The notes beneath the pieces were generated by a model that saw only the letters and a list, made by a program, of their open reading frames with translations, was not told where the DNA came from and searched no databases. From positions 372,001-436,000 of the forward strand of contig NZ_RXLO01000003.1 in NCBI RefSeq assembly GCF_003958645.1: a stretch of 64,000 bases of DNA, read 5' to 3'. Each line of letters opens with the position of its first letter. The stretch's first letter is position 1. Positions 17,558 through 26,888 of this stretch are shown one piece after another. A program made the translations under genes and the position numbers. Source of the stretch: Chitinophaga rhizosphaerae. Its GTDB lineage: Bacteria > Bacteroidota > Bacteroidia > Chitinophagales > Chitinophagaceae.

Positions 17558-19108
17558 TTATTCTTTTTTCGGAATGGCCGGCGAGTTACCGTCGCGGTAA
17601 GCCTGGTAGGCGGGCGACATGATCTCCTGCCCCGCTTCGTGGAACGTATCGAGGATGTTTTTATAGAGTTCCGAATAAATGACTGCCATACGCTCCGGCT
17701 CGTGGGTGTAGGCATTCAGCTGGTAATTGACGTAATAGTCGCTCAGGGCCGTCTGCAGTACGAAGGGTTGGGGCGCTGGGAGCAGGCCTTCCGTTTTGGC
17801 GGCGGATGCCAGCAGCAGCTTGTGGATGTGCGGCCAGGGGGAATCGTACCCGATCGTCACTTCCACATGCAGGATCAGCCCCTGTTGCTGCGCGCAGGAA
17901 GAGTAATTGATCGTTTGCCCGCCGAGGATCAGGGCATTGGGGATCGTCACGTCTTCATTTTTGATGGTGCGGATGCGGGTGACGAGCATGTTTTTTTCGA
18001 TGACATCGCCCGTCACTTCGCCCACCTTGATCCTTTCACCGATCCGGAACGGCCGCATGTAGGTGATCACGATACCGGCCACCATATTGGCGATGGCGGA
18101 TGAGGAGCCGATCGAGATCAGCAATCCCAGAAAAACCGTCACCCCCTGGAACACGCCAGACCCCGAACCCGGCAGATATGGATAGATCGCCACGAACATA
18201 AAAGCGTACAGCAAGACTTTCACGATGTTGTAAGTCGGCTGCGCCCAATCCGAGTAAAACCCCTGTATCTTCAATACCCCTCTTTCGATCTCGCCCGCCA
18301 TGAATCGGACGAGTTTCACGATATACCGGGTAAACAGCCAGATTACGAGGATCGTCAGCAGGTTCGGGATGTACGCGGCGATATTGCGGAAAATATCCTT
18401 CAACGGATCGAGCACGTAAGTCAGGAGCCGGTCGGCCAGCTTCTCCGTCCATGGAAAAATGCTGAACAACACCGGGAGGGCCAGGTAAATGATGATCAAA
18501 AATACCGCCAAACGGATGATCGCCAGTGTTTTGAGCCAGAGCCCCCGCACGCGTTCTCCCGTCAGGAAAGTGTAGGAGCCTACGACGAACGGTTTATAAC
18601 TGCGGCGGGCATACCGGAGCTTCACGCGCCGGTACAATTTGTTCAGCAGCCAGATCAGCAGCACGAGCCCCGCAATGACAGCGAGCGCCTCCGCGGCGAA
18701 AAGCAGCACCTGCTTCATGCTGGAAAAGGATTGCAGGTCGCCCGTCTTTTCCCGGATCACCGTCAGGTAATTCCGCGCCAGCGTTGGCCTGTCGAGATCG
18801 GAAGCCGCCGCATCGGCCGATGTAATGGTCATCACCACCTGCCCTTTGTACAAAATGCGCGATGCCGCGGAGTCTTCCGTCAACACCAGCGAATCCGGCC
18901 GGAAGTCGTGCTGGGCATAAATCGAGGAAATCCTACCCTCGATCAGCGCCGCCCTTTCACCGACGCTGATGTTGTGCGGGGCGGTTTGCAGGAGGAAGAG
19001 CGTGTCGCCCCGGAAAAGAACAGGTGCGGAAAGAAGGCTGTCCTGCGCCCCGGCAGCCATTGTGGTCAGGAGGCAGAGGACGAGCCCAAAAAATTTCCAT
19101 CGGTGCAT
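17558..19108 (-). CDS. MscS-family mechanosensitive channel with extra periplasmic domain
   Basis: 516-residue channel relieving hypo-osmotic stress. Signal peptide MHRWKFFGLVLCLLTTMAAGAQ, then a periplasmic domain (about 25-150). Several membrane helices follow (ALAVIAGLVLLIWLL, LAIIRLAVFLIIIYLALPVL, IPNLLTILVIWLF). The pore-lining MscS helix is GLLISIGSSSAIANMVAGIV, and the cytosolic beta domain begins FRIGERIKVGEVTGDV. It is longer than E. coli MscS (286 residues) and resembles MscK/YbdG-type larger members. ATG at 19108 is chosen for the signal peptide. An inverted repeat touches this start codon. Gaps of 41 bp upstream and 29 bp downstream suggest an operon. Confidence 0.9.
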   Translation of the reverse strand: MHRWKFFGLVLCLLTTMAAGAQDSLLSAPVLFRGDTLFLLQTAPHNISVGERAALIEGRISSIYAQHDFRPDSLVLTEDSAASRILYKGQVVMTITSADAAASDLDRPTLARNYLTVIREKTGDLQSFSSMKQVLLFAAEALAVIAGLVLLIWLLNKLYRRVKLRYARRSYKPFVVGSYTFLTGERVRGLWLKTLAIIRLAVFLIIIYLALPVLFSIFPWTEKLADRLLTYVLDPLKDIFRNIAAYIPNLLTILVIWLFTRYIVKLVRFMAGEIERGVLKIQGFYSDWAQPTYNIVKVLLYAFMFVAIYPYLPGSGSGVFQGVTVFLGLLISIGSSSAIANMVAGIVITYMRPFRIGERIKVGEVTGDVIEKNMLVTRIRTIKNEDVTIPNALILGGQTINYSSCAQQQGLILHVEVTIGYDSPWPHIHKLLLASAAKTEGLLPAPQPFVLQTALSDYYVNYQLNAYTHEPERMAVIYSELYKNILDTFHEAGQEIMSPAYQAYRDGNSPAIPKKE

Positions 19109-19124
19109 ACAAACTGCGTTTGTA
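19108..19124. repeat. Inverted repeat abutting the mscS start codon
   Basis: TACAAAC-TGC-GTTTGTA, 7-bp perfect arms with a 3-bp centre, overlapping the last base of the mscS ATG (minus strand). It could be a regulator site or a small RNA hairpin affecting translation; no direct evidence for either. Confidence 0.4.
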
Positions 19125-19149
19125 CGTAATTTAACGAATTGCCGGTAAA

Positions 19150-20349
19150 TCAGAGCGTTGCGGCAGACGATGTTTTTTCCATGTACACCACCCAGTCGAA
19201 CCGCTCGAGCAAAGCCACGGGCCACAAAGTGAACTGGTATTCCGACGCAATCGAGCCGATGGTCCGCATCCGGCCGCGTATACCGGAATATTTCAGGGGA
19301 AGTATGAACATGGGGATTTTGTAAGCCTGGAGCTGCGCTTCCGCCGATCCCGCAATGGGCGGTACGATGGCATGGCCGGTATCGGGTGCCACATGATGGT
19401 CTGGCTGTGCGCGATAAGTACCGGTTCCCGTCAGCATGGCGATGTTCTGGTATCGCTGGCCGTACGCCTTGCGCAAATGTCCGCCCATCGGCCGGAAAAC
19501 GAACCCCGAATCGGAATACACGTTGCCCAGATGGGAATTATGTGCCCAGAGCATCATCTTTTCCCCCTTGTATTTTTCCGCGATCCAGAAAATGTTGTTG
19601 GCCATCATCGAATCGCGGGTGTTGAAAGATTGTTCCCAATCGCCTTCCTGCATTTGGAATTCGTGCGCGGCGGCGAGGATGTTGTTCAGCCAAAAGCGCG
19701 CCAGCCGCCAATCTTCATCGCTCACGCCTTTCATTTCCGCCGGCAGCACGCGGATGAGGCTGTCGCAGATCCGGATGACAGGTTCCATGGCCTTGCTGAA
19801 CGTGACGCCTGTATCAGCCGTGTAATTCAGCAAAGGGGCGAAACATGGCAGGTCGTATCGCGTGGAAAGTTCGGTCAGTTGCTGATGGAAATAATGCATT
19901 TGCTGACAGTCGAATCCAGCGAAGCGGAGTTTTTTGTCGTGATGCAGGTTGTAATCCCGCATCCAGTATACGAAATCCGATAGTTCCTGCACCTGGTACA
20001 CTTTGTGGAAATGCTCGCGGATAATGGCGGCGGGATTGCCTTCGCCGGTGTCGACGAATTTTTGGATAAGGGCAGCACCCACCGGACTGTCTTCCATGGC
20101 GAACACCGTGAACCCCATTTCTTCGGCGAGGAACCGGAACAGCCGGTGTTTCATCCGGAAAAACTCCCGGGAGCCGTGCGTCCCTTCCCCCGCACCGATC
20201 ACAGTGGCGTGCGACAATTGATTTTTCAGCGGAAGGAGGTCGGTGTAATCCGCCGCCGGATCGGTCGAGGAAAGGGCGATGGGCTTTTGTGCGGAAACGT
20301 TCGCGCACAGGCATAACAGTGCCAGTAACGGCAGGTAGATGCGTTTCAT
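19150..20349 (-). CDS. Secreted erythromycin esterase-family protein
   Basis: 399 residues with signal peptide MKRIYLPLLALLCLCANVSAQ. The EreA/EreB-like fold is indicated by IGAGEGTHGSREFFRMKHR with the conserved metal/catalytic His and Glu, FTVFAMEDS, RFAGFDCQQ and MLWAHNSHLGN with a second conserved His pair. Ere enzymes hydrolyse the macrolactone of erythromycin, but many members act on unknown esters and the exported form here is common in Bacteroidota. It starts 30 bp after the lytR-like gene and ends 41 bp before mscS. A resistance role is not implied by sequence alone. Confidence 0.85.
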   Translation of the reverse strand: MKRIYLPLLALLCLCANVSAQKPIALSSTDPAADYTDLLPLKNQLSHATVIGAGEGTHGSREFFRMKHRLFRFLAEEMGFTVFAMEDSPVGAALIQKFVDTGEGNPAAIIREHFHKVYQVQELSDFVYWMRDYNLHHDKKLRFAGFDCQQMHYFHQQLTELSTRYDLPCFAPLLNYTADTGVTFSKAMEPVIRICDSLIRVLPAEMKGVSDEDWRLARFWLNNILAAAHEFQMQEGDWEQSFNTRDSMMANNIFWIAEKYKGEKMMLWAHNSHLGNVYSDSGFVFRPMGGHLRKAYGQRYQNIAMLTGTGTYRAQPDHHVAPDTGHAIVPPIAGSAEAQLQAYKIPMFILPLKYSGIRGRMRTIGSIASEYQFTLWPVALLERFDWVVYMEKTSSAATL

Positions 20350-20379
20350 GTGATAATGTTTAAGATGGGATGTTCTGGT

Positions 20380-21090
20380 TTATATACCGCGCAGATCCCG
20401 GAAAAGGACGGTCTGCCTGCGGCTCAGCGGAACGAGGGAGCCATCGCTCATTTCCAGCTGCAGCAATTGCGACGGCAGCAGGGAAACCGACTGCACATGC
20501 TGCAGGTTCACGATGTGGCGGCGGCTGGCGCGGAAGAAATGCTGCGGGTCGAGCTTCGGTTCGAACGATTGCAGGCTGCGGGCCAGCAGGGCCGTGTGTT
20601 TCCCGAAACGTAGGCGTACATAGTCGTCTGCCGCTTCCAGCAGCCGGATATCTGCCAGGGGGATGAACCAGCAGCGGTCGCCGTCTTTCACGAATATTTT
20701 TTCGTGGATGGGAAGGTAAGTGGTTGCGGGCGCTGCGGGCGAAGCAGGCGGTATGCGCGCGAGGGCTTCCTGTAGCCGCTTTTCGGTGACGGGCTTCAGC
20801 AGGTAATCGAGTGCATTGATCTCGAAAGCGCGGATGGCATGGGCGTCGTAGGCCGTGGTGAAGATGACGTGCGGCGCCACGTCCAGGTTTTCCAGCAGTT
20901 GGAAACCGGTGCCTTCCGGCATTTCGATGTCGAGGAAAAGTAACTGCGGGCGAAGCTCCGCGATAAGCCTTTCCGCCTCCCGGATGTTGGCAGCCTCTCC
21001 CGTGATCTCCACTTGCGGAAAGGATTTGAGTACGCCGCGGAGATCGCTGCGGGCGAGCCTTTCGTCGTCTATGATCAATGCCTGGATCAT
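20380..21090 (-). CDS. LytTR-family response regulator
   Basis: 236-residue regulator partnering the LytS-type kinase. Receiver domain (about 1-120) with IIDDERLAR, phospho-acceptor Asp about 56 in LLFLDIEMPEGTG, TTAYDAHAI and LLKPVTEKR, then a LytTR DNA-binding domain (about 135-236; IHEKIFVKDGDRCWFIPLADI, FFRASRRHIVNLQHV, PLSRRQ). Its start overlaps the kinase stop by 4 bp. LytTR proteins bind paired short imperfect repeats; I could not identify their target here. The erythromycin-esterase-like gene starts 30 bp downstream and may be part of the same transcript. Confidence 0.93.
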   Translation of the reverse strand: MIQALIIDDERLARSDLRGVLKSFPQVEITGEAANIREAERLIAELRPQLLFLDIEMPEGTGFQLLENLDVAPHVIFTTAYDAHAIRAFEINALDYLLKPVTEKRLQEALARIPPASPAAPATTYLPIHEKIFVKDGDRCWFIPLADIRLLEAADDYVRLRFGKHTALLARSLQSFEPKLDPQHFFRASRRHIVNLQHVQSVSLLPSQLLQLEMSDGSLVPLSRRQTVLFRDLRGI

Positions 21091-22151
21091 GCTGCGGGTA
21101 TTTTGACCGTGGCGCGCACGGTGTCGTTTTCAAGATTGCAGATGTGGAATTTCGCTTCGCCGCCATACAGGAGCGCCAACCGGCGGATGGTGCCGTTGAT
21201 GCCGAAACCCTCCTCCGAAGCCGTATTTTCCATCCTGCCCGAATTATCGACCTGGATGATGAAATGCTTGCCCGAACGCACCGCCGATATCCGGATATCT
21301 CCGCCGGCACTACGTTTGGAGATACCGTGCTTGATGGCGTTTTCCACGAGGGTCTGCAGCAGCATGGGCGGAATGGTCTGTTCGTCTGATCCGTCGCCGA
21401 TATTGAATTCCACCTGCAGGCGCTCTTCGAAACGGATTTTTTCGATGGCAAGGTAATGTTTCACCACTTCCAGTTCCCGGCCGAACCGGATCAGTTGCTG
21501 ATGCTCGGACAACATAGCGCTGCGAAGCACTTCCGCGAGCTCGCCCACCGCCTGCTGCGCCCTTTCCGGGTTTTCGGCGATCAGGCTGCGGATGCTGCTG
21601 AGGGAATTGAAGAGGAAATGCGGATTGAGGCGCGTTTTCAGGTTGTCCAGCTCGGCCTGCTTCAACCGGTTCTGGCTTTCGAGCTCCTGCCGTTTCACAC
21701 GGCCCTGCGAGAGGGCGAAGTATATCGCCACCCATCCCCACAACAGCAAATGCCATAGAAACACGGCGATGATGAAAATGATGACCATCATCGTGGTGGG
21801 CGATAAATCATGCTGTTTCGTGACCGGACTGATAAATGCATTCCATCCGCCGGATTCCCATATGGCCATGATGGCGAGGTTCACTACCATCAATATGGAC
21901 ACGCCGAGCACCGCCAGCCAGAGTTTGGTGAATACTGCCCCAAACCGCATGCGCTCCAGCTTCTGCCAGCGGATGAACACGTCCAGCAAATGTGTGCAAA
22001 CCACGCCGTTGGCGATGTGGAAATAGAAATCGTAATCGGTGAATACATCGCCCCGGAGCCCGAACCCGTCTATGCGGATGTTGTTCCACAGGTAGGTGAA
22101 CAGTCCCCAGCCGAGTATTTGCGCGATCCAGTACAGGTAACGAATCTTCAT
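21087..22151 (-). CDS. LytS/YehU-type membrane histidine kinase
   Basis: 354 residues. Four predicted transmembrane helices in the first 150 residues (IAQILGWGLFTYLW, LWLAVLGVSILMVVNLAIMAIW, MMVIIFIIAVFLWHLLLWGWVAIYFAL), then the His_kinase domain with phospho-accepting His in LNPHFLFNSLSSIRSL and an HATPase_c with PPMLLQTLVENAIKHGI and GFGINGTIRRL. Typical Bacteroidota LytS/LytR pair, translationally coupled to the LytTR regulator. A TAGATTTG motif lies at 22163-22156, only about 5 nt before the ATG, so it is not a confident promoter. Confidence 0.93.
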   Translation of the reverse strand: MKIRYLYWIAQILGWGLFTYLWNNIRIDGFGLRGDVFTDYDFYFHIANGVVCTHLLDVFIRWQKLERMRFGAVFTKLWLAVLGVSILMVVNLAIMAIWESGGWNAFISPVTKQHDLSPTTMMVIIFIIAVFLWHLLLWGWVAIYFALSQGRVKRQELESQNRLKQAELDNLKTRLNPHFLFNSLSSIRSLIAENPERAQQAVGELAEVLRSAMLSEHQQLIRFGRELEVVKHYLAIEKIRFEERLQVEFNIGDGSDEQTIPPMLLQTLVENAIKHGISKRSAGGDIRISAVRSGKHFIIQVDNSGRMENTASEEGFGINGTIRRLALLYGGEAKFHICNLENDTVRATVKIPAA

Positions 22152-22245
22152 GGGTCAAATCTAGCTGTTGCGGAGCAGGTGTGGAAATCCAATCCGGCAG
22201 ACGGCTGAAAATGGCGGCGAGTGGCGGGAGGTTGCCCGTAAAAAA

Positions 22246-22269
22246 AACGAGCGCCCCGGGGCGCTCGTT
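22246..22269 (-). terminator. Terminator for minus-strand GH95 gene
   Basis: Perfect 24-bp palindrome (AACGAGCGCCCC and its complement) preceded on the plus strand by a run of A (22240-22247), which is the U-tract for the minus-strand transcript. Confidence 0.85.
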
Positions 22270-22293
22270 CACTATCATCAGTTCCCCGGTAAT

Positions 22294-24717
22294 TTATCTA
22301 ATGGTATATACACCACCTTTCACCGTCGGGAACGAAGCCTGCTTCGCCGCGGCGCCGGATTGGAAGATTGCTTTCCCTTTGGCGTCGTATACCGATTTGC
22401 CGGCCGGTACCACGATGGCGCAGGGCCCGCCTTTCAGGGAGCGCACTTTTGCGGTGGTGATGGCGCCGTTTTGCCAGTTCATGTCTACCGAAAAACCTCC
22501 CCGGGCGCGCATGCCTTTCACGCTGCCCTGTTGCCATCCGGCTTCCGTGGGCAATGCAGGCAGCAGGCGGATGAAGGTGCCTTCGCCATGGCTTTGCAGC
22601 AGCATTTCCGCGATACCCGCCGTGCCGCCGAAGTTACCGTCGATCTGGAAGGGCGGGTGGGCGCAAAACAGGTTGGGATAAACGCCGCCACCGCGGGGCT
22701 TGGCGGGGTCTACGGGACGGAGGAGCTTCTTGATCAGTTGCAGGGCATGGTCGCCGTCTTGCAGGCGGGCCCAGAAGTTGATCTTCCATGCCAAAGACCA
22801 TCCCGTGCCATCGTCGCCGCGCTGGCGGAGGGTTTCGCGCATCGCGGCGGCCAGTTCGGGTGTTTGCCAGGGTGTGATTTCGTCGTAGGGATGCAGCGCA
22901 TATGCGTGCGAAACGTGGCGGTGATGGGGCTCGCCGTCTTTCCAGTCGTGCAGCCATTCGTTGATATCGCCGTCTTTTCCGATCTGGTTGGGCGCGAGCT
23001 GTGCGCGAACGCTGTCCATTTCTTTCCTCCATGCGGCATCAATTCCCAGGATACGCCCGGATTCGATGGTGGCGCCGAAAATCTCGCGGCAGATCTGCAT
23101 GTCGATAGCGGGGCCCATGACCGTGTTGCCCCTGGTGCCGTCGGGCATGATGTAGCTGTGTTCCGGCGAGTTGGAAGGTGCAGTGACCAGCCATCCGTGC
23201 TGCGGTTCGCGGATAAGAATGGCGCGCAGGAAGTCGGAGGCGCCTTTCAGTACGGGGTAATATTCGCGGAGGAAGGCCGTGTCGCGCGTGAAGCGGAAAT
23301 GTTCCCAGATATGTTCTGCGAGCCATGCGCCACCGGTGAGCGTGGAGCCCCATCCTGCGCCTTCCCCGGGCGATGTAAAGCCCCAGGGGTTGGCGATCAC
23401 GTGGGCCACCCATCCCGGTGCGTTATAATAAGCCTTGGCCGTGCGCCCGCCTTCTTTGGAAAGGAGGCGGATGTAGCGGTGGAGCGGTTCTGCGAGGTCG
23501 TCGAGCCCCGTAACCGGCGCGAGCCAGTAGTTCATCTGGAGGTTGATATCGATGTGGTAGTCGCCGTTCCAGGGAGTTTGGTACTCCGGTGCCCAGAGGC
23601 CCTGCAGGTTGGCGGGGAGGTGCCCCGGGCGCGAGGAGCCAATCAGCAGGTAGCGGCCGTAGTTGTAGTAGAGAACGGGCAGCTGCGGGTCCGGCTGGCC
23701 TTCGTAATAGCGCTTGAGCCTTTCCGGCGTGGTGAGCTGGCCGGTCGCGGAATTGGCGGCCAGGGTAAAGGCGTTGCGGTTGTAATAGGTTTGATGTGCC
23801 AGTTGCTGGGCTTTCTGCAGCGCGGCGTACGGCTTTTGGGCCGCGGCCAGCCTGCTTTTCACTACCGGCAGGGGATCGGGGCCCTTTTGCCGGAAATCCT
23901 TATCGTTATAATCGGTAGCAGCGGTAAAGTAAAGAACCACCGCGTCCGCATTTTCCACAACGATACCGTTCGCCGTGGCGATGGATTTACCGCCGGATAA
24001 TTGCGGAGCCAGCATGCCGGCGAATTTCATGCCGGGCTGGCCGGCGTTGTTCATGGTGCCTTCCATGATGAGGTTCCCGTTTTCCGCGCGGGTATTGGCC
24101 CTTTCGCGGCGGGAAAGGGCGGCGGAGAAGGAAATGGAGCCTTTTCTGTTGGCGGAGATGCGGATGGCCAGGAGATTGGCGGGCTGGCTTACCCAGGCTT
24201 CCTGCGTGTATTCGATACCGTTACGGCTCCAGGTGGTGCGGGCGGTAGCGGTGGTGAAGTCGAGTGTACGGCGGTAATTTTGGTAGGGTGCCAGCGTATC
24301 TTTCCAGTCGAGCGTAAGATCGCCGAAAACCTGGAAGCATCCGAAAGGGACGTTTGCGCCGTTGCCGTGGCCGGAGCCCTGGCCGGTGCAGATGAAATAT
24401 TGCTGAAGGATGTTTTGCGCTTCCCTGTTGCGGCCGGCGAGGAGCGCTTCGCGGATGCGCGGGAGCACGCGATAGGCCGTGTCGTTGTCGGCGTTTTGCG
24501 GGCCGCCCGACCAGAGGCTGATTTCGTTGAGCACGAACCGGTCGTGCACGGGGTTGCCGTAAACGAGGGCGCCGAGGGTGCCGTTGCCGATGGGCAGGGC
24601 TTCTTCGTAATGGGAGGCGGGCTTATCAAAATAGAGCGTGTGATCGGGCCGCTGTTGTGCGGATGCTGCAACGGTAGCAACGGCCATCATGGCTGAGAGT
24701 AGAACGTGGTGATGCAT
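22294..24717 (-). CDS. GH95 glycoside hydrolase (alpha-L-fucosidase/alpha-L-galactosidase family), copy 1
   Basis: 808-residue exported inverting enzyme that removes terminal alpha-1,2-fucose or related L-sugars. ATG at 24717 gives [21 protein letters not shown]. Domain order is the GH95 N-terminal beta domain ([27 protein letters not shown]), the (alpha/alpha)6 catalytic domain and a C-terminal beta domain. Catalytic-site blocks seen are [26 protein letters not shown] (general-acid Glu) and [12 protein letters not shown] (Asp). The NIN of characterised fucosidases is DIN here, which may alter specificity. It is divergent from a small lipoprotein and has its own terminator. Confidence 0.92.
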   Translation of the reverse strand: MHHHVLLSAMMAVATVAASAQQRPDHTLYFDKPASHYEEALPIGNGTLGALVYGNPVHDRFVLNEISLWSGGPQNADNDTAYRVLPRIREALLAGRNREAQNILQQYFICTGQGSGHGNGANVPFGCFQVFGDLTLDWKDTLAPYQNYRRTLDFTTATARTTWSRNGIEYTQEAWVSQPANLLAIRISANRKGSISFSAALSRRERANTRAENGNLIMEGTMNNAGQPGMKFAGMLAPQLSGGKSIATANGIVVENADAVVLYFTAATDYNDKDFRQKGPDPLPVVKSRLAAAQKPYAALQKAQQLAHQTYYNRNAFTLAANSATGQLTTPERLKRYYEGQPDPQLPVLYYNYGRYLLIGSSRPGHLPANLQGLWAPEYQTPWNGDYHIDINLQMNYWLAPVTGLDDLAEPLHRYIRLLSKEGGRTAKAYYNAPGWVAHVIANPWGFTSPGEGAGWGSTLTGGAWLAEHIWEHFRFTRDTAFLREYYPVLKGASDFLRAILIREPQHGWLVTAPSNSPEHSYIMPDGTRGNTVMGPAIDMQICREIFGATIESGRILGIDAAWRKEMDSVRAQLAPNQIGKDGDINEWLHDWKDGEPHHRHVSHAYALHPYDEITPWQTPELAAAMRETLRQRGDDGTGWSLAWKINFWARLQDGDHALQLIKKLLRPVDPAKPRGGGVYPNLFCAHPPFQIDGNFGGTAGIAEMLLQSHGEGTFIRLLPALPTEAGWQQGSVKGMRARGGFSVDMNWQNGAITTAKVRSLKGGPCAIVVPAGKSVYDAKGKAIFQSGAAAKQASFPTVKGGVYTIR

Positions 24718-24831
24718 AATGATTAAAAATAGCCGGAATCGGCATAAAAAACGAGTACGTGCGAAACGAGCGTTGGGAAAAGATAAAATGACATCAATGT
24801 GGAGAATGCCGGCTTCTTCGTAAATTACCGG

Positions 24832-25359
24832 ATGCGCGTGTATTTTCCATTGTTGTGGGCGCTGGCCGGATGCGGAGCGTTCTCCGGCCCGGAGCAGCCC
24901 CTGTCTACGTCTTACGTTCCGATCGACGATTACCGCTATTTCCCGCCCTGCGGCAGCCCGGCTTATTCGGATACGCTGGGCGGCGGGGAGTTCACTGTGT
25001 ACGTGCTGCAAGACAGTGCGGAGGTGAACAATTGCCTGGCGCCGGCGCACCGGCCGCGGACGGAGGGTTTCCCCATGCGGTACGGGAAAGATTTTGTGTT
25101 GGCGGTGGAGATGAAGGATATGCCGGAATGGGCGATGGAGCTGGCGTTATCGGAATCGGAAGATATGCTGGAATTGAAGCTGCGGCCTGCGAAGAAAGTT
25201 GGTGGTGGCGCGAAGGACCAATACCTCTGGCACTTTGCGGCCGACAGGAAAGCCGTGTTGCGGCTCAGCGGGAGCAACGGGCGGTTCTCCTATGCGAAAG
25301 GGCCTGCCTGGAAACCGGGTTCGGAGTGGCATGAAAGCGGACAGGTATGGGGAAAATGA
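24832..25359 (+). CDS. Small lipoprotein of unknown function
   Basis: 175 residues; not recognised. ATG at 24832 gives a lipoprotein signal ([19 protein letters not shown]) with lipobox LAGC, Cys14. The mature part has two further cysteines ([15 protein letters not shown]) and a likely beta-rich core ([34 protein letters not shown]). It is divergent from GH95 copy 1 across only 114 bp, so the two may share a regulatory region. No enzyme motif is visible. Confidence 0.7.
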   Translation: MRVYFPLLWALAGCGAFSGPEQPLSTSYVPIDDYRYFPPCGSPAYSDTLGGGEFTVYVLQDSAEVNNCLAPAHRPRTEGFPMRYGKDFVLAVEMKDMPEWAMELALSESEDMLELKLRPAKKVGGGAKDQYLWHFAADRKAVLRLSGSNGRFSYAKGPAWKPGSEWHESGQVWGK

Positions 25360-25709
25360 CGGCGGATTGGGTTAAGGGGCAGGTGACTGAAAAGAAACCT
25401 GCATCGTCTTAGCATCTAAAATAGATCGTTTCGATCTTAACCGCGTTATAAATAAATCGATGTATCGCATGGCCGGCGCGACCGCTTTTAAAAATTGCAG
25501 GCCGGTAACTGGACAGAAACCCGCTCTTGCAATTAGTAATGGGGCTCGCACTTGCTGGATGTAAAAATTTCGGATGTCAGACGGAAGTAGTCAAAACGGC
25601 AAAAGCTATTCCGATGCCGATTTGTGATTACGACAACAAAATAGCTTTAAGCCGGGCTTGCGCCTGTTAATATTTTGTTAACCGGCGCCTTCGGAATAAA
25701 AAAATAATG
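25360..25709. other. 350-bp intergenic stretch, no firm gene
   Basis: Between convergent genes. Contains an inverted repeat AGATCG-TTT-CGATCT (25423-25437), a GTTAAC motif at 25677, and a short plus-strand frame (25527-25670) whose start resembles a lipoprotein signal (LVMGLALAGC). No clear T-tract terminator for either flanking gene. Confidence 0.5.
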
Positions 25710-25997
25710 CTAACTCGTTTGCGTTAAACAGAGCAGCAGGATGGGGACGGCGGAGGTAAGCCCCGCGAGCAATTTGGTGAATTTGATATTGAATCCACCT
25801 TTTTCCCCGTAATAATAGCTCTCCTTGTATCTATCGTACTCGATAGGGGCTCCAAGGTCTTTCATGAGCTTGAGGAACTCGTACAAGGTCCTTTCCGAGA
25901 TCCGCAGGCGTTTGGCCAACTGGGCGGGCTTTCCGGTGCCTTTGATGCGGATCAGGTAATCGATGGTCTGTAGTCTTTCGAAATAACGCTTTGGCAT
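25710..25997 (-). CDS. Small HTH DNA-binding protein
   Basis: 95 residues, a type frequent in Bacteroidota. The N-terminal winged-HTH of the HTH_11/DeoR-like kind is clear: YFERLQTIDYLIRIKGTG, then PAQLAKRLRISERTLYEFL, then LKDLGAPIEY and SYYYGEKGGF as the wing. The last 20 residues are unusually hydrophobic (LLAGLTSAVPILLLCL), which is odd for a soluble regulator and could mark a membrane anchor or a frame-altered tail. It sits alone amid AT-rich DNA with several GTTAAC motifs on both sides. Confidence 0.75.
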   Translation of the reverse strand: MPKRYFERLQTIDYLIRIKGTGKPAQLAKRLRISERTLYEFLKLMKDLGAPIEYDRYKESYYYGEKGGFNIKFTKLLAGLTSAVPILLLCLTQTS

Positions 25998-26035
25998 GGA
26001 TCAACAGGGGGTTTAATAGCTAAATTGTAAATGTT

Positions 26036-26331
26036 GTTAACGAATGTGTCCTGGACGGAATGGAGCTTCACTGTGTCTGTGTCTGTGTCTTTTTGTCTTT
26101 TTTAAAAATTTACATCATTCGCGGGAAATTTGTTTTAAAGGTTAACGAATACAGTACTGCTTTGCTTTGATAGGATTCAATCCGAAATTACGCCGCAGGC
26201 CTGCATTATTACCGCACCAGCTAAACTATTTGAAAAGGCAACCTCTTTCGTGAGGTTGCCTTCAGTTTGGTTAACTTGGAGCGTGAATCATGCATCAATA
26301 TTACGTTACAGCCTTTTTCAGGCATGTTAAC
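26036..26331. repeat. Cluster of GTTAAC motifs
   Basis: GTTAAC at 26036, 26141, 26270 and 26326, with a fifth at 25677 on the other side of the small HTH gene; the first two read GTTAACGAAT. The hexamer is palindromic and over-represented here compared with chance, so it could be an operator for the adjacent HTH protein. Confidence 0.35.
26235..26262. other. Orphan 11-bp perfect hairpin
   Basis: AAGGCAACCTC pairs with GAGGTTGCCTT over a 6-nt loop, with no T- or A-tract next to it and no gene ending nearby. It could be the end of a small RNA or an attenuator; nothing more can be said. Confidence 0.4.
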
Positions 26332-26888
26332 GCCATGTTATAAAAATGTCATATTTTGATTTTTATTAACAAATAAAATGGGTAGCTTCAGGGTAGCCCC
26401 GCCTGCTGCTCCGGGCCCGCATCCGGGCCAACGGCCGGTAGCCTCCCGGCGCCATGATTGCCCTGCTTCACCGCCCGCCCTTCCATCCTCCCCGTTTCCT
26501 GGAAACCCGCCGCAGCTGCACCTTCCATAAAAGAAAAACCGCCAGCGATGACGAAGCTGACGGCTGTTTTGCTTAAGGTAAACCAGAGGCCCGAAGGCAC
26601 AAATCGTAAAGTTTTATCGGTCGGGAAGTGAATATTTTCAGCAATGTTACTGTCGATCAGGATGTTTATTTGTTAATCAGATGTTAATAATAGATTGTTT
26701 AACAAAATGATGGGCTTTAACCCAACACTGCCCGGGTTGAACCCCGAGTCAAACCGGCAAAGTGTTCCATCCCCCCAACCACCCTTTTTCCCGCCAACTT
26801 CAAATCCTCCCAATCAATGACAAAAAACTACCATCCCCCGCAACCCACACAAACTATCTTGCCAATTCATTCAAAATCAGCTGTTACC

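Larger units (their letters stand above)
25998..26888. other. 891-bp non-coding region upstream of GH29
   Basis: Holds four GTTAAC motifs (26036, 26141, 26270, 26326), two of them within GTTAACGAAT. It also holds a TGTGTC triplet repeat (26072-26089), an 11-bp perfect hairpin without T-tract (26235-26262), a GC-rich island (about 26390-26520) and a second weak hairpin near 26540-26560. The last 150 bp, leading to the GH29 start, is AT/C-rich. I see no tRNA and no gene I can support. Confidence 0.5.

Noticed and set aside
19150..20349. Reading the erythromycin-esterase-like gene as an antibiotic-resistance gene
   Set aside because: The family is broad, the protein is exported and no mobile context is present; a resistance call is unsupported.
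22168..24000. Long plus-strand open frame opposite GH95 copy 1
   Set aside because: Antisense shadow of a well-supported glycosidase; no recognisable motif and implausible N-terminus.
26072..26089. TGTGTC triplet repeat
   Set aside because: Three copies only and adjacent to other T-rich sequence; no evidence of function.
26388..26600. 70-codon minus-strand frame in the GC-rich island
   Set aside because: Low-complexity Gly/Ala/Pro composition, no start signal and no family; judged spurious.
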